64,000 nt of DNA. Origin: Palsa-504 sp963808315 (lineage in GTDB: Bacteria; Actinomycetota; Actinomycetes; Streptosporangiales; Streptosporangiaceae). This document shows, piece after piece, positions 26,880-35,366 of the stretch (positions within the stretch are counted from its first letter, which is position 1; each line of letters starts with the position of its first letter). Below the pieces are notes generated by a model. It was not told where the DNA came from. It made no database searches and saw nothing but the letters and a program-made list of their open reading frames with translations. The stretch lies in NCBI GenBank assembly GCA_963808315.1, contig CAWEFK010000016.1:186001-250000 (forward strand), read 5' to 3'. Made by a program: the position numbers and the translations under genes.

Positions 26880-28130
26880 TCATCTCCGACGATTACGCCG
26901 CCTCTGTGGCCCCACGAATACGTACCGGTAGGTCAGGTTGATCAGCGTCGAGACACGGTTGCGCCCGCCAAGCAGGTAGATCAGGTGCAGGGCGAACCAG
27001 GCCAGCCAGGCGATCGTGCCGCGCAACCGCAGGCCGCCGGCCAGCTGGACCACCGCGGACCTGCGTCCGATGGTCGCCATCGTGCCCTTGTCGTGGTACT
27101 TGAACGGCTCGGTGGCGGCCTTGCCCTCCAGCCGGACGATCTGCGCAGCGGCGTGCCGTCCCATCTGGATGGCGGGCTGGGCCAGCTGCGGCGTGGGATC
27201 GTCGGGGTTGACCGCGATGTCCCCCACGGCGAAGATCCTGTCCTGCCCCTGGACCCGCAGGTCGGACCCGACCACGATGCGCCCGTTCTTGCCTTGCGGC
27301 AGGCCCCAGTCCGCCACGTCCTTGGACGCGGCCACGCCCGCCGTCCACACGGTGATATCGCTGTCCAGGTCCTGGCCGTCGACGAGCTGCACCTGTTTCG
27401 CGGTGACCTCGCCGATACGGGTATCCAGCTTCACGTCGACACCGCGCTTGAGCAACTGCGCCTTGGCGTAGTCGCGCAGCTTCTCATCGAACGGCCCGAG
27501 CAGCGACGGCGCCATCTCGACCACCCGGACGTGCACCCGGTCCGGATCGACGCCGGGAAACGTCTCGCCGAGCACGATGCCGCGCAACTCGGAGAGTGTG
27601 CCCGCCAGTTCCACGCCGGTGGCCCCGCCGCCGACTACGGTGACGGTGAGATCACCGCTGTCCTCGCTCAGCCGCTCGAAGCCCGCCATGAGGCAGTTGC
27701 GCAACGCTACGGCATCAGTGCGGGTATACAGGCCGAAGGTGTTCTCGGCCGCCCCCTTGATGCCGTAATAGGAGGCCGACACCCCGGTGGCCACGATGAG
27801 GTAGTCATACCCAAGCTCGTGGCCGTCGGCGAGCTTGACGACACGGGTCGCCGGGTCGATCGCGGCCAGCTGACCGCGCCGGTAGGCCGCCCCGTACCGC
27901 CGTACGAAGCCACCCGCCGGGTAGGCCACGTCGCCCGGGTTAAGCCCGGCGGTGGCCACCTGGTACAGCAGCGGCTGGAAGGTGCTGTACAGGTGGCGGT
28001 CAAGCAAGGTCACCCGCATGCCCGCGCGGGTGAGCTTGTCGATGGCGGATAGGCCGCCGAACCCCGCGCCGCAGATGACCACGTGCGGAGCGTTCGGGTC
28101 AGCTTGCCGTTTTCTCGCGATCGTCCTCAC
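26880..28130 (-). CDS. ndh: Type II NADH dehydrogenase (NDH-2), FAD-dependent
   Basis: Single-subunit, non-proton-pumping NADH:quinone oxidoreductase of the inner membrane face. The FAD-binding Rossmann motif is VVICGAGFGGLSAIDKL and the NADH-binding motif is VTVVGGGATGVELAGTL. The second FAD strand is DRIFAVGDIAV, followed by the quinone-site AQPAIQMGRHAA. The C-terminal amphipathic/hydrophobic segment IAWLAWFALHLIYLLGG anchors it to the membrane. I favour GTG 28130 (VRTIARKRQADPN). An upstream frame reading MDIVVEVEGSGGEDDREK or a GTG at 28196 could be the true N-terminus. No frame break in the enzyme core. It probably works with the neighbouring SCO1-like oxidase-assembly protein only in the broad sense of respiration. 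Confidence 0.9.
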   Translation of the reverse strand: MRTIARKRQADPNAPHVVICGAGFGGLSAIDKLTRAGMRVTLLDRHLYSTFQPLLYQVATAGLNPGDVAYPAGGFVRRYGAAYRRGQLAAIDPATRVVKLADGHELGYDYLIVATGVSASYYGIKGAAENTFGLYTRTDAVALRNCLMAGFERLSEDSGDLTVTVVGGGATGVELAGTLSELRGIVLGETFPGVDPDRVHVRVVEMAPSLLGPFDEKLRDYAKAQLLKRGVDVKLDTRIGEVTAKQVQLVDGQDLDSDITVWTAGVAASKDVADWGLPQGKNGRIVVGSDLRVQGQDRIFAVGDIAVNPDDPTPQLAQPAIQMGRHAAAQIVRLEGKAATEPFKYHDKGTMATIGRRSAVVQLAGGLRLRGTIAWLAWFALHLIYLLGGRNRVSTLINLTYRYVFVGPQRRRNRRR

Positions 28131-28315
28131 CTCCAGAACCTTCGACCTCGACCACGATGTCCATGCCCTTGCCCCACTGCTGTAGGTAAGTACCACGTTA
28201 ATCTCAGCCGCGGACGGGGTCAGCAGCGCCTCCCGAGCTGCGGGCCGCGCCCCGGAAGCGCCCAGGGAATGAGGGAAGTGGGGCTGGTGGGACGGGTGCT
28301 ACAGGTTGAGGGCGA

Positions 28316-29844
28316 CTAGTTCGGGATGCAGGCATCCCTGGCTGGGGTTGGCGGCGGCTGACGGGAGTGATCCCGGGGCTGGGCGTCGAGGTGGCCGGGG
28401 TGGATGCGGTGGCTGTCGAGGTGGACGGTGGGGCGGGGTACGGGGAGGTCGGGGGGGGTGGGGGATGGGGAAAGCGTGGCAGAGGGGACCGGCTGAGCCG
28501 GGGAGGTGGGTGCCAGCTCGGTACAGGCCGAGATGACCACCAGGTTGCTGGCCGGATCGGCGCTGCCGCCGATGCCGCTGAGATCGACGAAATAGTGCGG
28601 CCAGGGCAGCCCGGCGGAAGCCAGCGTGACTCGCTGCGCCGCGATGTCATAACCCCACGCGTCCCCGTTCGCGCCCTGGTCGAGCCCGAGCGCCACGCCA
28701 CCCCTGACCACGTATACCCCGGCCGACCCGTCGACCGCGGAACCCGAGGCGGTCGAGGAGATCCGGCCGGTCTGCGGGACCACGCCGATGAGGTTGGTCT
28801 CCCCTGGTGAGGTAGATCCGCTTCGCCCGGGGATCGATACCCTCAGGCACCGCGCCGGGGATCGTCCAGAGCGTGGCTCCGGTCGTGCCGCTATACGCGG
28901 TCACCCCGGCCGCCGAGGAGAACAGCACCACGCCGTCGTACGCGGCACTCAGCGTGCCGTGGAACGACAGGCCCTCCAGCGGCTGGACCAGGAGCTCCGT
29001 CCCGGTGGCCAGATCGATCTTGCGCAACGCGGTGACGGGTGCCGAGCCCGCGAACCCGCCGGCTGAATCCGCGACGTACAGGAAGTCGCCGTCGGTACGC
29101 CACGCTTGCGCGGCCTGGCCGGTGGGCCGCTGCCAGCGGATGTGACCCGTGGCGTTGTCGTAACTGGTCACCGCGGTGGCGCCGACGATGACGGTGTACG
29201 CCGCGCTGGCCGCGACGGCCCCGCCGAACGGAGCGGCCGGATACCGGCCCAGCTGGACCCCGGCCAGGCCGGAAAGGACCACCTCGGTGCGCTTGGGTCC
29301 GCGGGCGGACCGGAACGGGTAGGAGACGCCCGCGGTGACCTCGCCCGGCCAGGTGCGCACGGACACGATGGCCGCACCGGCCGGGAAGCCGGTCAGCGTC
29401 GCTCGCCACCGCAGCGCGCCGGTCTTCGCCGAGTACCCGGTCACGGTCAGGCCGGTGCCGACGGCGACCACCCCATCGCCGGCGGACACGTAGGCCAGGC
29501 CGCCGGCCGGCACCGTGCCGGACAGCCCAGGGAGCACGTCCCACGATCCGGACAGCGGCGCGGTCCACCTGACCATGTTCGGCATGGACCCGGCCCGGCA
29601 GCCGGTGCGGCACGCTGACGCGGGCACGCTGGCCGCGCCTTGCGTCGGGTAGGGCACCAGGGCCACGCCAAGCAGGACCGCGGCCAGCACACCGCGCCTC
29701 AGCCACGGGAGAACTACCGGCCCGGCCCAGCCGGACCCGGCCGAGGATGCCACCCGCGGCGCTGCGGCGCATCCGGCCGAAGAGCCTGTGCGTGGCTCTC
29801 CAGCGGGTACGCCTGGGAACCTTGCGTTTCGGCCGCTGCCTCAC
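28316..29844 (-). CDS. Membrane-anchored PQQ-like beta-propeller protein, two frame breaks
   Basis: Extracytoplasmic protein. From GTG 29844 an Arg/Lys-rich cytosolic head (VRQRPKRKVPRRTRWRATH) is followed, after a frame change near 29730, by a membrane helix LRRGVLAAVLLGVALVPY. Several propeller blades with the AxxGxxxW pattern come next: YSAKTGALRWRATLTG, YDNATGHIRWQRPTG, YSGTTGATLWTIPGA. A second frame change near 28800 leads into the last blade (VVPQTGRISSTASG) and a Pro/Ser tail. The PQQ cofactor residues are not evident, so a scaffold or binding role is more likely than a dehydrogenase. It is divergent from the PEBP gene. The exact ligand is unknown. Confidence 0.7.
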
Positions 29845-29997
29845 ACCACCACCGTAGGAGAACCTGAGGCCGCGAAAAGCGCCCGATCGCCCCAAACGTG
29901 ATCATGCGGCCCAGGCGAGCTGGTCGGGCGGGCTACCCGATAACGTGGGATCGGCTCAGAGGAAGAATACTTGTCCGCCTCGACGAGGAGGTAACGC

Positions 29998-30534
29998 GTG
30001 ACTGACCGTGCTCCGCTGCCCTACGACTTCCATCCGGACGTACCGCCGTTCGAGCTGCGCAGCGATGACGTCGCGGACGGCCAGATGTTGTCGGGCAACC
30101 AGGTCTTCGACGGGTTCGGCATGACCGGGGCGAACATCTCCCCGTCGCTGTCCTGGTCTGGTTTCCCGGCCGAGACCAAGAGCTTCGCCGTCACCTGTTT
30201 CGACCCCGACGCGCCGACCGGTTCCGGGTTCTGGCACTGGGTCGTGCTCGGCATCCCCGCTTCGGTGACCGAACTCGAGACCGGCGCGGCCGGAACGGAC
30301 GGCTCTGGCCTGCCCAAGGGCGCGTTCCACGTCCGCAACGACTACGGCGCCAAGGACTTCGGCGGCGCGGCCCCGCCGGCCGGGGACCCCCCGCACCGCT
30401 ACGTGTTCGCGGTGCACGCGCTCGACGTGGAGGACCTGGACGTCAACGACGAGATATCACCCGCCGTGGCCGGGTTCAACCTGCGCTTCCACACCATCGC
30501 CCGGGCCCTGCTCATCCCGGTTTACGGCCACTGA
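29998..30534 (+). CDS. YbhB/YbcL-type PEBP (Raf-kinase-inhibitor-like) protein, 178 aa
   Basis: Small cytosolic phosphatidylethanolamine-binding-protein homologue. The ligand-pocket motif CFDPDAPTGSGFWHWVV and the later GAKDFGGAAPPAGDPPHRY, then FAVHALDVEDLDV, are diagnostic of the bacterial subfamily. It is complete with no frame break. GTG 29998 has a strong AGGAGG 5 bases upstream. The function of bacterial members is poorly defined (inhibitor or lipid/nucleotide binding). Its stop overlaps the convergent regulator gene by 13 bases. Confidence 0.92.
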   Translation: MTDRAPLPYDFHPDVPPFELRSDDVADGQMLSGNQVFDGFGMTGANISPSLSWSGFPAETKSFAVTCFDPDAPTGSGFWHWVVLGIPASVTELETGAAGTDGSGLPKGAFHVRNDYGAKDFGGAAPPAGDPPHRYVFAVHALDVEDLDVNDEISPAVAGFNLRFHTIARALLIPVYGH

Positions 30535-31678
30535 TCGCGAAGGACGCCGCAGCTGGCCGGGTCGTAGCCGGGCAGCCCGGCCAGCTGGGCTAGCAGCCAC
30601 CGCGAGGTCAGCACCTTCAGCAGGCCCTGAACCTCCCGGGACGCGGCGTGCTTGGCCGGCAGGACCAGGTCGAACTGTTCGGCGGCCAGCGCGATGAAGT
30701 CCAGCCCGTACGCCAGCGCGGCGGGCTCGCTGGACACGCCCGCGTCGGCCAGGCCGCCGGCGATCGCCGCCGCCACCTGCAGGTGCCCGGCGGCCCGGCT
30801 GTCGTAGCCAGCCAGATCGGCCGGGGTCAGGTGCAGGCGCGCGCATTCGGCGTCAAGCAGCGTGCGCGCCTGCGCGCCCGCTTCCCTGTTCACCAGGCGC
30901 AGCCCCTGGCGAGCCACGTCGTCCAGGCCGCGCACCCGCGCTCCGGGCCGGACCACCAGGCCTTCACGCCAGGCGGCGAACCCCACCACCTCGGCCCCGC
31001 CGGGAATCTCGATCAGCTCGCTGGCGTCTCGCTCGCCGCCGGGCTGATGGACGCCCGCGGCGTGCACCAGCCCGGCGGCCGCCAGCCGCAGGGCTTCGCC
31101 GCTCCCGCACGGCCACCAGGCGAACGCCACCGGCGGGTCGAGCAGGGCTAGCGGCGTCTCGAGCAGCGGCAGCGCCGGATCGCAGCCCGCCACCACCAGG
31201 GTGGGCCGCGGCGGGCCGATAGGCCGCACCTCGATCGCGGGCTGGCCGTCGCCGGAGGGCGCCGACGACCAGGCCGCCCGCCGCGCCGAAACCCACCCGG
31301 GCCGCGGTGTCCAGGTGCAGCGGCAGCGCGACGAAGGTATCGCCGACGGTCGCGAGCACGACCCTGGCACCCGTCGCCGCTGGCGGGCGCCACCGGCCTG
31401 GCCAGCACCGGCATCGGCGGGATCACCCGGACCGAACAGCTCCTCCACCGTCATGCCGAGCGCACCGGCCAGGGCCAGGGCGACTCGCAGCGAAGGATCA
31501 GAGTGCCCGGACTCGACGGCGGACACGGCCTGCCTGGTGACGCCGGCTACCCCCGCGAGCTGCTGCTGGGACAGGCCGCGGGCCTGCCTGGCCAGCCGCA
31601 GCTGGGCCCCGTTCGCCTGGGCCCCGTTACCTGCGTGACGTCCGGCCTGCCTCGCCGTCCGCCGCCAGCCTCCGTCAT
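30522..31678 (-). CDS. XRE-type HTH regulator fused to a PBP-like substrate-binding domain, frame breaks
   Basis: One-component regulator. The HTH is LRLARQARGLSQQQLAGVAG, then VTRQAVSAVESGHSDPSLRV. The C-terminal 270 residues are a periplasmic-binding-protein-like domain, cytosolic here, of the type found in molybdate or related anion-sensing regulators: TLVVAGCDPALPLLETPLAL, EIPGGAEVVGFAAWREGLVV, VNREAGAQARTLLDAE. Frame changes near 31640, 31380 and 31255 must be joined to recover VVLATVGDTFVALPLHLDTA in the middle. The start is ATG 31678, divergent from yjbQ. The ligand is unknown; molybdate/tungstate is only a family-level suggestion. Confidence 0.7.
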
Positions 31679-31742
31679 GCCCGGCCTCCCGCCGTCTTGC
31701 CTGGTCCCCGGCACTACCTGAGTTCACTCTATGATCCGGGAC

Positions 31743-32154
31743 ATGAAGACGCAGATCATCGAAGTCCGCACCGGAAACCGGGAGACGATCAGGGATATCA
31801 CCCGCGACTGCGCAGAATTCGTGAGCACGGCGGCGGACGGGGGGCGACGGGCTGCTGCACGTCTTCGTCCCGCACGCCACGGCCGGGATAGCGGTGATCG
31901 AACTCGGCGCGCGCAGCGACGACGATCTCCTGGCCGCCCTCGCGGAACTGCTGCCCGCCGACGACCGCTGGCGGCACGCCCACGGAGCCCGCGGGCACGG
32001 CCGGTCGCACGTCATGCCGGCTCTCATACCGCCGTACGCCACCATCCCCGTGATCGACGGCCGTCTCGCCCTCGGCACCTGGCAGTCCATCGCCCTGGTC
32101 GACCTCAACGTGGACAACCCGGATCGCCAGGTCCGGCTCTCTTTTCTCGGCTGA
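31743..32154 (+). CDS. YjbQ-family protein (UPF0047), one frame break
   Basis: Small beta-rich protein family sometimes shown to have weak thiamine-phosphate synthase activity. MKTQIIEVRTGNRETIRDIT opens the protein. After a frame change near 31850 the conserved HVFVPHATAGIAVIELG, HGRSHVMPALIPPYATIPVI and LALGTWQSIALVDLN follow. TATGAT (31730-31735) sits 7 bases before ATG 31743, as for a leaderless promoter. ATG 31731 is an alternative start. The stop TGA overlaps the cobU-like start (TGATG at 32152-32156), so the two genes are translationally coupled. Confidence 0.82.
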
Positions 32155-33302
32155 TGCACATCCTGGTCGAGGGTTCGGGCGGGAGGTCCGGCTGGCCGCA
32201 GCCGGGCTGCCGGTGTGCCTCCTGCCTGCGCTGCCAGAGCGGACGGGAGCGTCACGGAAGAGGTCGGCCATAGTCGTTGACGGAGTACTGCGGCTGGGCG
32301 GCGACAGGACCGGGGACGCCACCGGGGACGACGGCCAGCTAGCGGACGCCGGGGAGCGGCTGGGCGCCGGGGACGGCTACCGGGTGCAGGGCCATCGCCG
32401 GGGGGTGGGACGTTACCTCGGCCGGCGGGGAGCGGCTGCTTTATCCGGCCGGGCCGGGGGCGGTGCCGGATCCGCCCGCGGGGGCGGCGCCTTATGACGT
32501 GGCGTTCCTTGACATGCTGGGTGACCCGGCTCAGCTCGGGCGGCTGCGGGCGCGGGGGCTGGTGCGGGCGGACACGATCACGGTGGTGGCGTTCGCCGAT
32601 CACCGGGTGCCGGCCGCGGGGGAACTCGAGCGGCGCGGCCGGCTCTGGCGGGTGGGCGTGCCGGGTGACGGCGATGCGATCACCACGGACCGTTCGGCCC
32701 AAGAGCCTGGGGACGCAGGCGTCCGGCGGGCACCGTGGCGGGTGCTGGTGATGGGCGGGGCACGTTCGGGGAAATCGGAACGAGCCGAGCTGCGGCTGGC
32801 CGGTGAGCCCGATGTGACGTACGTGGCTACCGGGTCCAGGCCTGACGGGACGGCCGACCCGGACTGGGCGGCGCGGGTGGCGGCGCACCGGGCGCGGCGG
32901 CCCGGATGGTGGCGGACGGTGGAGACCACCGACCTGGCCGGGGTGCTCCGGTCCGCGCGCGGGGCGGTCCTCATCGACGGGATCGGCACCTGGCTGGCGG
33001 CGGTGCTTGACGAGTGCGACGCGTGGGATTCGGGGGCTGGAGATTCCGGGTTGGCGGGCGGGCAGCGGAGCGGGCGGGAAGGTGGCGGACCAGGCTCGCG
33101 GAGGTGGTCGCGGCGTGGCGGCAGACCGAGGCCTACGTGGTCGCGGTCAGCGACGAGGCGGGGATGGGGGTCGTGCCGGCCACCTCCGCCGGGCGGCTGT
33201 TCCGGGACGAACTAGGGCTGGCTGAACCAGGCCCTGGCCGCCGAGTCGGAGGAGGCCGAGCTGGTCATCGCCGGGCGGGTGGTACCGCTGGGCACCTGGT
33301 GA
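32154..33302 (+). CDS. cobU: CobU-type adenosylcobinamide kinase/guanylyltransferase with shortened N-terminal metallo-hydrolase-like extension, frame breaks
   Basis: Cobalamin (B12) nucleotide-loop assembly: phosphorylates adenosylcobinamide, then transfers GMP. The kinase P-loop is VLVMGGARSGKSERAELRLA, followed by YVATGSRPDGTADPDWAARV, AHRARRPGWWRTVETTDLAG and the closing AYVVAVSDEAGMGVVPATSA. The last 26 residues (ESEEAELVIAGRVVPLGTW) are in a third frame. Breaks lie near 32260, 32430, 33040 and 33225. The first part (MHILVEGSGGRSGWPQPGCR, then YDVAFLDMLGDPAQLGRLRA) matches the metallo-beta-lactamase-like extension of Streptomyces CobU, but is shorter. B12 made with this enzyme would serve the B12-dependent reductase NrdJ at 58.5 kb. 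Confidence 0.8.
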
Positions 33303-33602
33303 CGGGCGGCCGGCGGTGGCACAGCGTTAGGTAACAGTACGATGACAATTGTGCCGTTATCGCGTGTTACGTGGCCATCCCGCAGCGATGTCTGCTTACC
33401 CGGCTGGCCAGCCAAGCCTGCCGGCCGCTACCGTAGGAAGCCTGCGGCCGGACACGCCGAGGTGGTCCCAGCCAACGACGCCGGGCTGCTATCGCGCCAC
33501 CGTCCGGACGCGGGTCCGCCGCTGGCGCTTATCCTGCGGGGGATTCCGGGGGTGAACGAGTTCGCGCCCCCCGGGCTAGATAGCGATGAGGTGATGACGA
33601 CT
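33303..33602. other. Intergenic leader upstream of the PfkB kinase
   Basis: The kinase frame stays open across this stretch, but its codon use and residues are not protein-like and a good ribosome site lies only at the 3' end. It contains AT-rich GTAACAGTACGATGACAATT near 33331-33350, a plausible promoter zone. No other element was recognised. Confidence 0.45.
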
Positions 33603-34493
33603 ATGGCGCGCGTGGTAGTCATTGGCGACCTGATGACGGACGCGGTCGCCCACGCGACGCTGCCGCTTGCCCGGGGCAGCGACACGCCTGCGAGCGTGAC
33701 CATGCACGGCGGCGGCTCCGGCGCCAACATCGCGGCCTGGATGGCGGCCGACGGCGGCGACGTCGCGTTCGTGGGGCGGCGCGGCGCGGACATCGCCGGG
33801 CGCAACCGCGACATGGAGCTGATGGGCTACGGCGTCGACGCCCGGCTGGTGATGGACCCGGAGCGGCCCACCGGCACCTGCGTGGTGATGGTCACCCACA
33901 AGGGCGAGCGGACGATGCTGTCGGACCCCGGCGCGAACGCCGCCCTGTCCCCCGACGACCTGCCGCACGACCTGTTCGTGCCCGGCGGTCACCTGCACGT
34001 TTCCGGGTACACGCTGCTGTCGGAGGGCGCGCGGGCGGCGGGCCTGGCCGCGATCGACTACGCCCGGCGGACCAACATGACCGCGTCGGTGGACGGGGCG
34101 TCCGCGGCGCCGCTCGAGCGGGCCGGGGCCGAGCCCTTCCTCGAGCTCTCCGCCGGGGCCGTGCTGCTGTTCGTCAACGCCGCCCAGGCCACCGTGCTCA
34201 CCGGGCGGGACGACCCGGAGCAGGCCGCCCGGGTGCTGACCGCCTGGTACCCGCACGTCGCCGTCAAGCTCGGCGCCGAGGGCGCGCTGTTCTACGCCAA
34301 CGGGCGGCCGCCGGTGCGGGTGCCCGCGCCGCCGATCGAGCGGGTCATCGACGGCACCGGGGCCGGGGACGCCTTCATCGCCGGTTTCCTGCCCGCCTGG
34401 CTGGACAAGAAGCCGCCGGGCGAGGCGCTGGCCGGCGGCTGCCGGCTGGCCGCGCACGCGCTCAACCTCATCGGCGCCCGCCCCGTCCTGTAG
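33603..34493 (+). CDS. PfkB-family carbohydrate kinase
   Basis: Ribokinase-fold sugar or nucleoside kinase, about 296 aa. ATG 33603 (MARVVVIGDLMTDAVAH) has AGGTGA 9 bases upstream; ATG 33594 is also possible. The first PfkB signature is HGGGSGANIAAWMA. The second is VIDGTGAGDAFIAGFLPAWL, containing the catalytic Asp and anion-hole glycines. The gene is complete. The SDR dehydrogenase gene follows after 11 bases, so the two probably form an operon for a sugar-acid or polyol step. The substrate cannot be read from the sequence. Confidence 0.9.
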   Translation: MARVVVIGDLMTDAVAHATLPLARGSDTPASVTMHGGGSGANIAAWMAADGGDVAFVGRRGADIAGRNRDMELMGYGVDARLVMDPERPTGTCVVMVTHKGERTMLSDPGANAALSPDDLPHDLFVPGGHLHVSGYTLLSEGARAAGLAAIDYARRTNMTASVDGASAAPLERAGAEPFLELSAGAVLLFVNAAQATVLTGRDDPEQAARVLTAWYPHVAVKLGAEGALFYANGRPPVRVPAPPIERVIDGTGAGDAFIAGFLPAWLDKKPPGEALAGGCRLAAHALNLIGARPVL

Positions 34494-34504
34494 AGTCCCG
34501 TGCC

Positions 34505-35315
34505 GTGGCGGGCACGAGGTTTCTCGAGGATCTCTTCTCACTCACCGGCCGGGTGGCCGTGGTCACCGGCGGGAGTTCGGGGATCGGGGCCGGGATAGCG
34601 ACGGCGCTGGCCGGGGCCGGGGCCCGGGTGGTGCTGATCGCCCGGGACGAGCAGCGGCTGGCCGAAGCGGCGGCGCGACTGCGGGACGGCCCCGACGGTC
34701 CGGATGGCGGGAGCGGCGGGACCGGGCAGGCGGCCTGGGTCAGCGCGGACCTGGCGGACCGGGCCGAGGTGGAGCGGGCGGGCGCGGCGGCGGCCGGAGC
34801 GTTCGGGCCGCCGGACATCCTGGTCAACTGCGCCGGGGTCAACCTGCGGCCGCCGCTCGGCGAGCTCACCGTGGCGGACTGGGACCTGACCATGGCGGTC
34901 AACCTGACCGCGCCGTTCCTGCTCGGGCAGCGGTTCGGGCCGCAGATGGCCGCGCGGGGCTGGGGCCGGATCGTCAACGTGACCTCGCAGCAGGCGCAGC
35001 GGGCTTTTCTCAACAGCGGCGGGTACGGGGCGTCCAAGGGCGGCCTGGCCGCGCTGACCCGGTCGCAGTCCGAGGCCTGGGCGCGGTCCGGGGTGTGCTG
35101 CAACTCGGTGTGCCCGGGGTTCGTCCCGACCCGGCTCAACGCGGCCGTGGCCGCCGACCCGGAGCGGATGGCCGCGATGGAAGCCCGGACGATGGTGGGG
35201 CGCAACGGGCAGCCCGCCGACTTCGCCGGGGTGGCGGTGTTCCTGGCCTCGCGCGGCCAGCGACTACGTGACCGGGCAGACGCTGTACGTGGACGGCGGC
35301 TTTTCCGTGACGTAG
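34505..35315 (+). CDS. Short-chain dehydrogenase/reductase (SDR), one frame break
   Basis: NAD(P)-dependent oxidoreductase. The cofactor loop is VVTGGSSGIGAGIATAL, then LVNCAGVNLRPPLGELTVAD. The catalytic Ser and Tyr-x3-Lys are in RIVNVTSQQAQRAFLNSGGY and GASKGGLAALTRS. A frame change near 35255 leads to the normal SDR C-terminus DYVTGQTLYVDGGFSVT ending at 35315. Length is about 268 aa. The N-terminal FSLTGRVAVVTGG resembles gluconate 5-dehydrogenase types. It is co-oriented with the PfkB kinase 11 bases upstream. Another minus-strand frame here is a GC-rich shadow. Confidence 0.85.
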
Positions 35316-35366
35316 CCGCGCCGCGCCTGGCCCGGCAGGGGCGGCGGACACGGCAGAATGTTCGGT

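Noticed and set aside
32100..32200. Search for a cobalamin riboswitch ahead of cobU
   Set aside because: The gene overlaps the upstream stop codon and no B12-box-like sequence was seen.
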